Made by a program: the position numbers and the translations under genes. Shown here piece after piece: positions 1 to 8,329 of a stretch of 64,000 bases of DNA; position 1 is the stretch's first letter, and the number at the start of each line of letters is the position of its first letter. The notes under the pieces were generated by a model. That model was not told the origin of the DNA. It did not search any database and saw nothing but the letters and a program-made list of their open reading frames with translations. This DNA comes from Bin5 sp965221345 (GTDB taxonomy: Bacteria; Chloroflexota; Anaerolineae; Caldilineales; Caldilineaceae): assembly GCA_965221345.1 (NCBI GenBank), contig CBDCSD010000001.1, forward strand, positions 1,550,001 to 1,614,000, read 5' to 3'.

Positions 1-281
1 GGCCCCGAATCGGCCTTCTCTTAATCGGCACCGGTGTCGTATCGGCCATCCCACTTGTGAGTTTCGGCGCCGCCGCACGCCTGATTCCACTTTCCAGCCT
101 GGGGCTTATGCAATACCTCGCCCCTTCGACCCAATTCCTCCTCGGCGTCTTCCTCTACAAAGAGCCGTTCACGACAGTTGAACTGGTCGGCTATTCCTTT
201 ATCTGGGCCGCACTCCTCCTTTACTCTCTTGAAGGGCTGCTTTACATGCGAAGGTCGCCGCGTATGGGCTGTGTCGGCTGA
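1..281 (+). CDS. RarD-like EamA permease, C-terminal part (5' end outside window)
   Basis: This is the C-terminal 92 residues of an EamA-superfamily membrane protein, read in frame from base 3 to a TGA at 279-281. The visible part holds hydrophobic helices and the segment FLYKEPFT followed by a helix containing FIWAALLLYSLEG. That is the usual end of RarD-type (chloramphenicol-sensitivity) permeases of the drug/metabolite transporter superfamily. Substrate cannot be told. The family assignment rests on this tail only, and a general EamA permease is the alternative. No partner gene is visible on this side; the next transcript (valS) has its own promoter. Confidence 0.72.
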   Translation, partial: PRIGLLLIGTGVVSAIPLVSFGAAARLIPLSSLGLMQYLAPSTQFLLGVFLYKEPFTTVELVGYSFIWAALLLYSLEGLLYMRRSPRMGCVG

Positions 282-352
282 ATGCCCAGCGGCTTTCCCC
301 CCAATATCCACCCTTTCTCAGTAGCCGGCGCGGGATCGCTGGTCCAGGAAAA

Positions 353-381
353 TTGACTTTGGAATTACTTCCGCCTATAAT
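353..381 (+). promoter_or_regulatory. Sigma-70-type promoter of the valS T-box transcript
   Basis: TTGACT at 353-358 and TATAAT at 376-381 are separated by 17 bases. Initiation would fall near 388, just before the T-box leader. The -10 is a perfect consensus and the -35 differs at one base. Confidence 0.75.
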
Positions 382-387
382 TGCCGA

Positions 388-713
388 CGAATAATGAGAA
401 CGGCAGCGCACCGGAGGAGTACCCAAGCGCGCGAACGGCAGAGAGACGCCCTCCCGGCTGAAAGGGGCGTTCGGCATCGCAGCGCACAACGGGGTCAACG
501 GCACTTTGGATCTACGCCGGAGTCCCTCGGGGGGAATGTCGCCGGGAAGGCCGGGAGAGTGAACAGGCGCACAGCATAGCCCTCCCCGGGTCCGCCCGTT
601 ATCGCGGCAGAGAGAGTTGGCAGTTCTTTGGATTTCTTCACCTACGGCTGCCTGCTAACCAAGGTGGTACCGCGGAGTCATTTCGTCCTTTGGATGAAGT
701 GACTTATTTTTTT
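388..713 (+). promoter_or_regulatory. T-box riboswitch leader upstream of valS
   Basis: T-box leaders bind an uncharged tRNA and switch a terminator to an antiterminator when that amino acid is short. The diagnostic T-box sequence AAGGTGGTACCGCGG lies at 661-675 and is followed at once by an intrinsic terminator. Upstream are typical Stem I elements: AGAGAG near 465, then GGCTGAAA near 460-475. The gene served is valyl-tRNA synthetase, so tRNA-Val is the expected effector. GTC at 494-496 is a possible specifier codon, but I could not fold the whole stem by eye. The T-box call is strong; the specifier is tentative. Confidence 0.88.
676..713 (+). terminator. Regulated terminator of the valS T-box
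   Basis: AGTCATTTCGTCC (676-688) pairs with GGATGAAGTGACT (692-704), with two G-U pairs, and a T-rich tract runs to 713. It overlaps the alternative antiterminator made with the T-box sequence, as expected for attenuation control. Confidence 0.85.
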
Positions 714-858
714 GACCAGCTTTCAGCCGGTTCCCGTGGTAGGGATGTTCTACGGGATGAGCTACCGGGCGAGTGGCACGATATTCAAGATTCCAATATC
801 TTTGGCGAGAACTGCAGGTGATGGACTACGGCGAATCATGGACAGGAGAACAGGAACT

Positions 859-3699
859 ATGGCAAACACAACTTCGCTTGAACCGCAGGGGGAAATGCCC
901 AAGATTTATGAACCGCAGCAGTGGGAAGAGAAGCTGTACACATGGTGGGAGTCGATGGGCTTTTTTCGCCCTGAACAGCAGATCGAAAGCGGTCTTGCCG
1001 ACCCCGACGCGCCTCCGTTCGTCATCTCCATGCCGCCGCCCAATGTAACTGGCGTACTCCACCTGGGCCATGCCATCACCAGCGCCGTCCAAGACATGTT
1101 GATCCGCTATCACCGCATGGCCGGCAGGCCGACTCTTTGGGTGCCGGGCACCGATCATGCCGGAATCGCCACCCAAAATGTGGTCGAACGCAAACTGGCC
1201 GAAGGCGGTGCTACCCGTCACGACCTGGGACGGGAACGCTTCGTACAAGAGGTATGGGACTGGAAGGACGAATACCATGGCCAGATCAGCGGCCAGCAGC
1301 GCCGTATGGGAATCTCCTGCGACTGGGGCCGAGAACGCTTCACCCTTGACGACGGTCTCAGCGACGCCGTCCTCGAGGCCTTCATCCGCCTCTACAACGA
1401 CGGGCTCATTTATCGCGGCAATTACCTCGTCAACTGGTGCCCCCGTTGTGAGAGCGCTATCAGCGACCTGGAAGTCGAACATGAGCCGGTCGACGGCAAG
1501 CTCTACACCTTCCGCTATCCGCTGAGCGAGGCAAACGGTACCGCACCCACGACCAGCCACGTCGAGGTCAGCACAACCCGACCAGAGACGATCCTGGGCG
1601 ACACCGCCGTCGCTGTCAATCCCCACGACGAGCGCTACGCCCATCTGATCGGCAAGACAGCTCTCGTGCCCATTCTGGAACGCGAGATTCCCATCATCGC
1701 CGACGAACACGTTGATCCGCAGTTCGGCACCGGCGCGCTCAAAGTGACGCCCGGTCACGATCCCAACGACTACTTGATCGCACAGCGCCATAACCTGCCC
1801 TACATAAATATCACCAACGAGGACGGATCTCTCAACGCAGCCGCCGGCCCCTATGCCGGGCTGGACCGGTTCGCAGCCAGAGAGAAACTGTGGCAGGACA
1901 TGGAGGCGGCCGGCCTGGTCATCGGCGAAAAGCCCCACGTCCATGAAGTTGGCCACTGCCAACGCTGCCACACGATCGTCGAGCCACTATTGAGCACCCA
2001 GTGGTTTGTGAAGACGAAGCCCTTGGCTGAGGCCGCCATCGCGGCAGTACGGGACGAACGCGTCAAGATCGTGCCCGAACGCTTCGAGCGAAGCTACTTC
2101 AACTGGATGGAAAACATTCGCGACTGGTGCATCAGTCGACAGCTCTGGTGGGGCCATCGCATTCCTATCTGGTACGGTCCGGACGGACATCAGTTCGCAG
2201 CCCGCAGCGAAAGCGAAGCGCTCGAACAAGCCATCGAATTCTACGGCGAGACCGCAGAACTGGAACAGGACGAAGATGTCCTCGACACCTGGTTCAGCAG
2301 CGGCCTCTGGCCATTCAGCACTTTGGGCTGGCCTCAGTTCGAAGAGACTGAAAAGGGCAAAGAGAGGAAAGACAATCCTGGCTCCAATGGCTCCCGCTCC
2401 TCACTCCTCTCCCCTCACTCCTCGGACCTGGCCCGCTACTATCCGACAACCGTGCTTGAGACAGGCTACGACATCCTCTTCTTCTGGGTCGCCCGCATGA
2501 TTATGATGGGCCTCTACTTTACCGGCGAAGCGCCCTTCCGCTACGTCTACCTGCACGGTCTGGTCCGTGCGGAAGACGGGCGCAAAATGAGCAAGAGTCT
2601 CAACAACGCCTTGGACCCCCTCGATCTCATTGGCACTTACGGCAACGACGCCCTCCGCTTTACACTGCTCACCGGCAGCACGCCCGGAAACGACATGAAG
2701 CTCAGCGTCAGTCGCATCGAAGCCAACCGCAATTTTGCCAACAAGATCTGGAATGCGGCCCGGTTTGTGCTAATGAATATGGAGACGGACGGGATTGCGC
2801 TGGACGAGGAAGAGGGGCGGCACAACATAACCTATGCCTTGCCCCCTCTGGCCGCCCAAACTCTTGCCGACCGCTGGATTCTCAGCCGCCTGAATGCCGT
2901 GCAGACCCACGTGACCCAACTCATCGAAAACTGGCAACTGGGAGAAGCCGGCCGCCAGCTCTACGAATTCCTGTGGAGCGAATACTGTGACTGGTACATC
3001 GAAGCCGCCAAACCTCGGCTCTACGGCGGCCAACCCGAAGCCGCAAATGCTACCCGTCAGGTGCTCGCCTACACGCTTGAACAGTCTTTGCGGCTGCTGC
3101 ATCCCTTCATGCCTTATGTCACCGAAGCGATCTGGAGCCACCTGCCCGGCGTGGCCGAGCGCGCAGAAGCCCTGATGACCCAAAGCTGGCCCCGTTCTTC
3201 CGAGCGCCGCGACGCGCCCGCAGAAGATGCCTTCGGCCGCATCCAGGAGATCGTGCGCGCCATCCGCAATGCCCGCGCCGAATACAACGTCGAGCCGGGC
3301 CGCCGTATCGCCGCCGTCTTCGCTGGCGTTGACCACACGCTCGTGCAGGAAAACCTGGATCTGTTCACGAGCCTGGCGCGGCTGGACCCGGCGCAGGTTG
3401 CCATCGAAAGTAATGCCAATGGCAGCGCGTCCGGCCCATCCGTCCAACTCTCCGCCGGCGGTATCAATACCTATCTGCCGCTGGCCGGCATGGTCGATCT
3501 GGTGGCCGAGCGGAATCGGTTACAGAAGGAACTGTCAAATATCGAAAGCCAGATCAGCCGCGCCACAGGTCTGCTGAGCAACGAGAAATTCGTCGGCAAG
3601 GCGCCGGAACTGGTGGTGCAGCGGGAACGGGACAAACTGGAGGAACTCGAGTCCCGTCGGCAACAGGTCGCCGCCAGCCTGGCACACCTGAAAGTTTAG
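859..3699 (+). CDS. valS: Valyl-tRNA synthetase
   Basis: Charges tRNA-Val with valine in the cytoplasm. The 946-residue product has the class I signature HLGH in the N-terminal Rossmann fold (about residue 70), a large editing domain, Cys pairs around NWCPRC and CQRCH, the KMSKS loop (GRKMSKSLNN, about residue 577), an anticodon-binding domain, and a C-terminal Leu/Glu-rich coiled-coil arm typical of ValS. I chose the ATG at 859 because AGGAGA lies about ten bases upstream. The open frame extends back to a TTG at 712, but that lies inside the terminator. One oddity is a low-complexity insert of about 25 residues rich in Lys, Ser and Pro (2351-2424). It sits between the WPFSTLGWP segment and the conserved YYPT segment, where most ValS proteins run straight through. 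Confidence 0.96.
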   Translation: MANTTSLEPQGEMPKIYEPQQWEEKLYTWWESMGFFRPEQQIESGLADPDAPPFVISMPPPNVTGVLHLGHAITSAVQDMLIRYHRMAGRPTLWVPGTDHAGIATQNVVERKLAEGGATRHDLGRERFVQEVWDWKDEYHGQISGQQRRMGISCDWGRERFTLDDGLSDAVLEAFIRLYNDGLIYRGNYLVNWCPRCESAISDLEVEHEPVDGKLYTFRYPLSEANGTAPTTSHVEVSTTRPETILGDTAVAVNPHDERYAHLIGKTALVPILEREIPIIADEHVDPQFGTGALKVTPGHDPNDYLIAQRHNLPYINITNEDGSLNAAAGPYAGLDRFAAREKLWQDMEAAGLVIGEKPHVHEVGHCQRCHTIVEPLLSTQWFVKTKPLAEAAIAAVRDERVKIVPERFERSYFNWMENIRDWCISRQLWWGHRIPIWYGPDGHQFAARSESEALEQAIEFYGETAELEQDEDVLDTWFSSGLWPFSTLGWPQFEETEKGKERKDNPGSNGSRSSLLSPHSSDLARYYPTTVLETGYDILFFWVARMIMMGLYFTGEAPFRYVYLHGLVRAEDGRKMSKSLNNALDPLDLIGTYGNDALRFTLLTGSTPGNDMKLSVSRIEANRNFANKIWNAARFVLMNMETDGIALDEEEGRHNITYALPPLAAQTLADRWILSRLNAVQTHVTQLIENWQLGEAGRQLYEFLWSEYCDWYIEAAKPRLYGGQPEAANATRQVLAYTLEQSLRLLHPFMPYVTEAIWSHLPGVAERAEALMTQSWPRSSERRDAPAEDAFGRIQEIVRAIRNARAEYNVEPGRRIAAVFAGVDHTLVQENLDLFTSLARLDPAQVAIESNANGSASGPSVQLSAGGINTYLPLAGMVDLVAERNRLQKELSNIESQISRATGLLSNEKFVGKAPELVVQRERDKLEELESRRQQVAASLAHLKV

Positions 3700-3823
3700 C
3701 GAGACCTTGTGCCTCCTGAAGGAATACTGGCAAACACTTCTTGCTTTCGGCAAGCCATAAGAATTCATGGAAGAGTGTGTTAGAATTCTGAAAGTGGAGT
3801 CTAAGTCTCGCAAGGAGGGGATG

Positions 3824-4105
3824 ATGGGTAAGAAGACTGTCAAGTTCAATCTGCCTGCCGATCTGTACGCCAGACTCCAGGAACTGGCTGCCGAATCTGA
3901 TACCACTCCAACCGAACTGATCGCGACACTTGTCGAAGACGCTTTCAAACGACGCGCCTGGTTGCGTGATCTGGACGAATTGAGTGAACAGATACAAGGT
4001 GACGATAATCGGGAAACTGAGTCAGACCAGGACGAGTTCATAGAACAACTGCGCACGGCCCGACGTGAGATCTTCGAGGCCGAGTATGCGCATCTGTATC
4101 GATAG
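3824..4105 (+). CDS. Ribbon-helix-helix antitoxin-like protein
   Basis: A 93-residue protein. Its N-terminal 45 residues (KKTVKFNLPADLYARLQEL, then TPTELIATLVEDAF) fit a ribbon-helix-helix DNA-binding domain of the CopG/MetJ type. The acidic C-terminal half would wrap the toxin. The start at 3824 is preferred over the ATG at 3821 and an upstream ATG at 3767, because AAGGAGGG at 3812-3819 is best spaced for it. The stop overlaps the next gene, which encodes a PIN-domain protein, by 20 bases. This is the usual antitoxin-then-toxin order with translational coupling. The role as autorepressor and antitoxin is inferred from this arrangement. Confidence 0.78.
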   Translation: MGKKTVKFNLPADLYARLQELAAESDTTPTELIATLVEDAFKRRAWLRDLDELSEQIQGDDNRETESDQDEFIEQLRTARREIFEAEYAHLYR

Positions 4106-4508
4106 CAGTGTTCTGATTCCTGCCGTGCGAAATACCGATCCCAACGCTGCATGGATTCTCAGAGCATTGGGGCATGGTCTTTCTCTGGTTATTCCTCGCT
4201 TGGTCGCGCCGGAGGTAAACCGCAATCTCACCACGACGAGACACCTGAGACATTTCTATCGTCTGTTTTCTGTCCACGGCAATGCCGTTATCATTGACGA
4301 ACCAGTCCCACGCGAATTAGTTTCGAAATACCTCGAGCTTGGTATTCCCGAAAAAGCAGATGCATTTATCGGAGCCTTCGTAGACTGGCTGCAGATTCCG
4401 TACCTCATCTCGGCGAATCGACACTTCTTGCGCAATCTGCAGATAGAGGCCTTCCGAGTCCTTAACGCATCTGAATTTCAGGCCAATCTTCGCGAAGACA
4501 TGCCTTAG
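4086..4508 (+). CDS. PIN-domain toxin, probable ribonuclease
   Basis: A 140-residue PIN-domain protein. It starts with MRICIDSSVLIPAV, where the Asp is the first metal-binding acid. It continues with a Glu in VAPEV and acidic residues near KADAFIGAFVDW, the usual order of PIN nuclease acids. It ends with ISANRHFLRNL, common in toxin PIN proteins. VapC-type PIN toxins cut tRNA or rRNA. The gene starts inside the antitoxin gene (ATG at 4086), so the pair is translationally coupled. It is not a canonical short VapC but belongs to the wider family of putative PIN toxins. The target is unknown. Confidence 0.8.
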   Translation: MRICIDSSVLIPAVRNTDPNAAWILRALGHGLSLVIPRLVAPEVNRNLTTTRHLRHFYRLFSVHGNAVIIDEPVPRELVSKYLELGIPEKADAFIGAFVDWLQIPYLISANRHFLRNLQIEAFRVLNASEFQANLREDMP

Positions 4509-4613
4509 AACTTTGACTAGGGCGATTTCGAAAGCGCTTTTGCCGCCAGAAGGGTCGGATTGAGGCCTGATGTAAATGCGTACAATTGGGTCGTCAGATC
4601 GTTTGTGATAATT

Positions 4614-4642
4614 TTGACAATGTAATGGCCGCCTGCTATACT
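4614..4642 (+). promoter_or_regulatory. Near-consensus sigma-70 promoter for the cytochrome bc operon
   Basis: TTGACA (4614-4619) and TATACT (4637-4642) are separated by exactly 17 bases. Initiation near 4649 would give a leader of about 128 bases. A stem-loop lies in that leader: AGGCTTG at 4681-4687 pairs with CAAGCCT at 4702-4708. AAGGAG at 4759 precedes the Rieske start codon by about 12 bases. Confidence 0.75.
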
Positions 4643-4776
4643 CAAGCCGACTCTATCGAACGATGCAACGATTCCCGGCTAGGCTTGGAGACCTGTACTT
4701 TCAAGCCTGATGGCAGGATGAGGAAGGGGCGAGAAGTGGGAAACTGTTTCCCTCATCTCCAAGGAGACCAGACATT

Positions 4777-5742
4777 ATGGCGGAAGTGAGTCAGGCATGG
4801 CTCGAAAGGGTTAAGCGCGCGCAGCAGATGGCTGCCGAACGGAGCGGCGTCGACGTCAGCGTGATGCAGCCCCCGCGCGACGGTAGCACGGGCGAAGCTC
4901 AAGAGCCGGCGCCTACATCCGAAGTGGCAGCGACCCAGCCAGAACCGGCCGTGGTCGCGGCCGTAGAAGCGCCCGTGCCACAAACGCAACCGGCATCAGC
5001 GCCCGTCGCCGAAGCCGCGCCGTCCGAAACAAGCGCTGCCGCGGAGACCCCCGCTGAAGATGCTGCGGCCACCCTTGCGGCCCAGGCCCCCTCTGCTGTC
5101 CAAAGCAATGGCAGCGCCGCCGCAGCTGCCGCCGAAAGGGTAGCCCCGGTCGGCCGCGCCGCCGTCCTTGAATCCTTCGAAGCCGGACAGGAAGGCATCA
5201 ACCGGCGCGAGTTTATGTCATACGCATATGCCGGCGCCTTGAGTCTGCTGACATTGGAAAGCGGCTTGGCGACCTACCAGTTCATGTATCCGCGCTTTCG
5301 CGAAGGTGAGTTCGGCGGCAAATTCCTACTCGGCAACCCGGACATCCTGCCCCAGATCGGCATCGATCCGGAAGGCAATACTACCGGCAAGTTCTGGCTT
5401 ATCAATACCGACGAAGGCCCGCGCGCCCTGTACATGGTCTGTACCCATCTCGGCTGTTTGTACAAGTGGGAGCCTTCCGCTAACCGATTCGAGTGCCCTT
5501 GTCACGGCTCCAAGTTCAGCCGCGAGGGACATTACATAAGGGGCCCCGCGCCCCGCTCTTTGGACCAATTCATAATTGAAATAGTCCAGGAAGGGAATAT
5601 TGTTTCTGTAACGGAAGACGCAGGGGACTCGATTGCGTCTCCATCCCTACCCGCGCCCGATGTGGAAATAGTGGTCGACACTGGGAAACGGATTCAAGGT
5701 AAAGCAGCCGCAACGTCACCTGACAACGACCCTACCGCTTAG
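4777..5742 (+). CDS. Rieske iron-sulfur subunit of a cytochrome bc complex
   Basis: Carries electrons from quinol to the c-type cytochrome in the bc complex; membrane anchored with an exposed cluster domain. The 321 residues comprise a long Ala/Pro/Glu-rich N-terminal stretch (about 25-130), one membrane anchor around EFMSYAYAGALSLLTLESG (about 147-165), and a Rieske fold. Both cluster motifs are intact: CTHLGC (Cys222, His224) and CPCHGS (Cys240, His243), including the two disulfide cysteines. It opens an operon with a second Rieske-like gene, cytochrome b and cytochrome c. The N-terminal stretch is much longer than in typical QcrA/PetC and may be a flexible cytoplasmic tail. Confidence 0.93.
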   Translation: MAEVSQAWLERVKRAQQMAAERSGVDVSVMQPPRDGSTGEAQEPAPTSEVAATQPEPAVVAAVEAPVPQTQPASAPVAEAAPSETSAAAETPAEDAAATLAAQAPSAVQSNGSAAAAAAERVAPVGRAAVLESFEAGQEGINRREFMSYAYAGALSLLTLESGLATYQFMYPRFREGEFGGKFLLGNPDILPQIGIDPEGNTTGKFWLINTDEGPRALYMVCTHLGCLYKWEPSANRFECPCHGSKFSREGHYIRGPAPRSLDQFIIEIVQEGNIVSVTEDAGDSIASPSLPAPDVEIVVDTGKRIQGKAAATSPDNDPTA

Positions 5743-5770
5743 TTGCAGGCCAACGTCACGTGCAAATACT

Positions 5771-6496
5771 TTGGCACAGATAGTTCTTGCAGAGCTGCAC
5801 AAGTTCTTGCAGGAGAAACCAATCCAAATGATTGGCCAACAAAGCATACGGGGAGAGCGACCTGGGAGTGCTATAAACGCTTTGATCGCCGCAGAACGGA
5901 TTGCGCCGGATAGTCGGACGTCGCTCCTTGAACCGGCTACAAGAGGCACGGGCAACAGCCGTGGAAGCTTCAGCCGTAGGGAGATGCTCACCTACGGTTG
6001 GGCCGGGACGCTGGCGGTGATGACTTTGGGAAGTGGATTGGCCGCATATCAGTTTCTCTACCCCCGCCGCCCTGTGAACGAATTCGGAGGCATGTCTCAC
6101 CTTGGGACAGCCGTCGACTTGCCGCCGGTCGGAAGTGCTCCGCAGGCAAATGTCGAAGGTAGATTCTGGCTAATCAATAACGAAGAAGGACCGCGAGCCT
6201 TCTTCGAAATATGCACGCATCCTTGGCGAGGCACACCTCACAGATTCAAATGGGATCCTAAGGGGGGCCGCTTTGAATGCCCAGTGTGCGGTTCCAAGTT
6301 CAACCGCGACGGACATTATTTGACCGGGCCGGCGCCCCGCTATCTCGACCAATTCGTTGTAGCGATCGAAATGGGAAAATCGGTCGTGGCGAGAACTGAA
6401 GTTTCAGGCGATGAGGTCGTGGCGCCGGCTCTGACCGGACAGGCCGCAGAAGTGTTTGTTGATACCGGCGAGTTGCTCCGCGGAAGATCCACCTGA
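5771..6496 (+). CDS. Second Rieske-like protein with altered cluster ligands
   Basis: A paralogue of the preceding Rieske protein, sharing the membrane anchor (EMLTYGWAGTLAVMTLGSG) and the Rieske fold. The cluster motifs differ. Motif 1 reads CTHPWRGTPH, which keeps Cys148 and His150 but lacks the disulfide Cys and is four residues longer. Motif 2 reads CPVCGS, where the disulfide Cys is Val and the ligand His is Cys173. Three Cys and one His thus remain in ligand positions. The reading frame is intact over 241 codons and the fold core is conserved, so this is not obvious decay. I use the TTG at 5771 because the N-terminus then resembles the paralogue. An ATG at 5828 with AGGAG upstream is the alternative. 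It could be a low-potential variant, a structural subunit, or a cluster-free protein. Confidence 0.85.
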   Translation: MAQIVLAELHKFLQEKPIQMIGQQSIRGERPGSAINALIAAERIAPDSRTSLLEPATRGTGNSRGSFSRREMLTYGWAGTLAVMTLGSGLAAYQFLYPRRPVNEFGGMSHLGTAVDLPPVGSAPQANVEGRFWLINNEEGPRAFFEICTHPWRGTPHRFKWDPKGGRFECPVCGSKFNRDGHYLTGPAPRYLDQFVVAIEMGKSVVARTEVSGDEVVAPALTGQAAEVFVDTGELLRGRST

Positions 6497-6675
6497 TACG
6501 ATGAGAATGCTCAAGCTTGTATTCTGACAGCGAGAGACTAGATAGATAGCGATCCAGCCCGCCATTGCACGCGCCAGTACCAGTATTAGCAGCAATTGGC
6601 GGCGATAACTGCCGTTTGGAAACTAACTCAGTGTCTTAGATTGGTCTTTCTCTTACCAGGAGACGATAGATCCAG

Positions 6676-8319
6676 ATGGGCCTCCAACAAGATATTCGCG
6701 AAAAAGGAGTTCTGGGCGCGGCCGCGGCCGCGGCGGATGACGTGTTCACCCGCCTCACCGCCGGGATCGATGCCGGTGAGTTTCGCCGCATGTTGCAGGG
6801 CGAACCCCCGGGCCGCCCCAACCCGCGCCTCAAGCCCCACAGCGAAGGCTTCCTGCTCCACATAAAACCCACCTACTATCACGAGAGCGTGACCCGTTTC
6901 ACCCACACGTTCCGGCTGGGTTTACTTTCGACATACCTATTCATTGTCGAAACCATCACCGGCATCCTGCTGATGATCTGGTACGCTCCTTCGCCGGAAC
7001 GGGCCTACACCGACATGATCCTGCTGCTGACCAATATCCCCTTCGGCCAGTTCCTGCGCGACATGCACCGGCTCGGCGCCGAGGCGATGGTGGCAATCGT
7101 CACGCTGCACATGGTGCGCGCCTACCTAACCGGCAGCTATAAGCCGCCGCGCCAATTTACCTGGTTTACCGGTGTGCTGCTGCTGGTAATGACCCTTTTC
7201 CTGAGCTTTTCCGGCTATCTGCTGCCTTGGGACCAGCTGGCCTTATGGGCTGTCACCATCGGCACCTCGATGGCGGAGGCCGTGCCCCCGGCCGTCGTCG
7301 GCGAAACGTTAAACTTGCTCGCCCGCGGCGCTCCCGATATCGGCGCTAACGGCCTGCTGCGCTTCTACTTGCTGCACGTGCTCTTTTTACCGATTTTGCT
7401 GATTCTCTTTTTCTTCGTCCACTACTACAAGGTCGTTCATTTCGGCATCAGCTTGCCCGCCGATGAGGAGGAAGTGGGAGAGGATACCGCCAACCGCGTC
7501 CCCGCCGACAAGCGGGTCTACTACCTGCCCGACGTGCTGGTCGACGAAACCAGTTTCATGACCGTCATCACAACGCTGCTCATCCTGCTTACGGTCTTCT
7601 TCTTCCAGGCCCCCTTGGAACACATCGCCAACCCGCAATCGACGCCGCTCCATACCGTCGCCCCCTGGTATTTCTACTGGCTGCAGGGAATGCTCAAAAT
7701 CGCCGACAAGTTCATCGCCGGTGTGCTGATGCCGGGCGTGCTCCTTGTGCTGCTGATGGCAATTCCATACCTCGACTATAACCCCAGCCGTCGCGGAAAA
7801 GATCGCAAAGTTGCCATCGTCGCCGGTATCGTCGCCGGCGCAGTCATGATCATCTTGAGCTGGATGGGCACGCCCGAATACGCCGTGCAGGGCTCCCCTG
7901 CAGTCGAGATCGTCCAGGACCTGATGCCCGAAGAAGGCTCCGGCCTTTCGCGTGAGATCGGTTATAAACATCTGCCGCTCGGCGTCTGGCGCACCGATGA
8001 AGAGTACGACGTGCATGACCACGAATTTACCGAACTCCTGCACGAGTTTGATAATGTTGTCGATTTCTACCGGCGTGCAGACCCCGACTTCAACGCGCCC
8101 ATCGGCATATTGACGATAACCCAGGATCAGGCCGACCTCAAGAAGTTGAACTGGGAGGTCCACTGGTTCGACGCGCAGGGAAAGGAAGCCAATTATGAAA
8201 AGACCTTCTGGCTGCATGAGGACTCTATATATTGGGAACAGTACGGCTGGAAGAACCTGGTCATGGGTTATGTTTCAGACGGGTGGAAGAGTCTGTCCGG
8301 CGCTCTTGTAGGGGAGTAA
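6676..8319 (+). CDS. Cytochrome b subunit of the bc complex (fused N- and C-terminal halves)
   Basis: The quinol-oxidising, di-heme membrane core of the bc complex. In the 547 residues, helix B has the heme ligand pair H-x13-H (DMHRLG to TLHMVR). Helix D has H-x14-H (LLHVLF to FVHYYK), the spacing seen in b6-type cytochromes. APWYFYW replaces the PEWY quinol-site motif. Three further hydrophobic helices follow, so the b6 and subunit IV parts are one chain. After the last helix there is an unusual hydrophilic C-terminal extension of about 130 residues, from about residue 415, rich in acidic and aromatic residues. The N-terminus has an Ala-rich stretch. Located between the Rieske genes and the cytochrome c gene. 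Confidence 0.93.
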   Translation: MGLQQDIREKGVLGAAAAAADDVFTRLTAGIDAGEFRRMLQGEPPGRPNPRLKPHSEGFLLHIKPTYYHESVTRFTHTFRLGLLSTYLFIVETITGILLMIWYAPSPERAYTDMILLLTNIPFGQFLRDMHRLGAEAMVAIVTLHMVRAYLTGSYKPPRQFTWFTGVLLLVMTLFLSFSGYLLPWDQLALWAVTIGTSMAEAVPPAVVGETLNLLARGAPDIGANGLLRFYLLHVLFLPILLILFFFVHYYKVVHFGISLPADEEEVGEDTANRVPADKRVYYLPDVLVDETSFMTVITTLLILLTVFFFQAPLEHIANPQSTPLHTVAPWYFYWLQGMLKIADKFIAGVLMPGVLLVLLMAIPYLDYNPSRRGKDRKVAIVAGIVAGAVMIILSWMGTPEYAVQGSPAVEIVQDLMPEEGSGLSREIGYKHLPLGVWRTDEEYDVHDHEFTELLHEFDNVVDFYRRADPDFNAPIGILTITQDQADLKKLNWEVHWFDAQGKEANYEKTFWLHEDSIYWEQYGWKNLVMGYVSDGWKSLSGALVGE

Positions 8320-8329
8320 TCTAGCGACT

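Noticed and set aside
712..858. An N-terminal extension of ValS from TTG at 712
   Set aside because: The TTG lies within the T-rich tail of the T-box terminator, and the extension has no similarity to the family.
826..1971. A long minus-strand frame opposite valS
   Set aside because: It is the shadow of a GC-rich coding frame; valS on the other strand has complete motifs.
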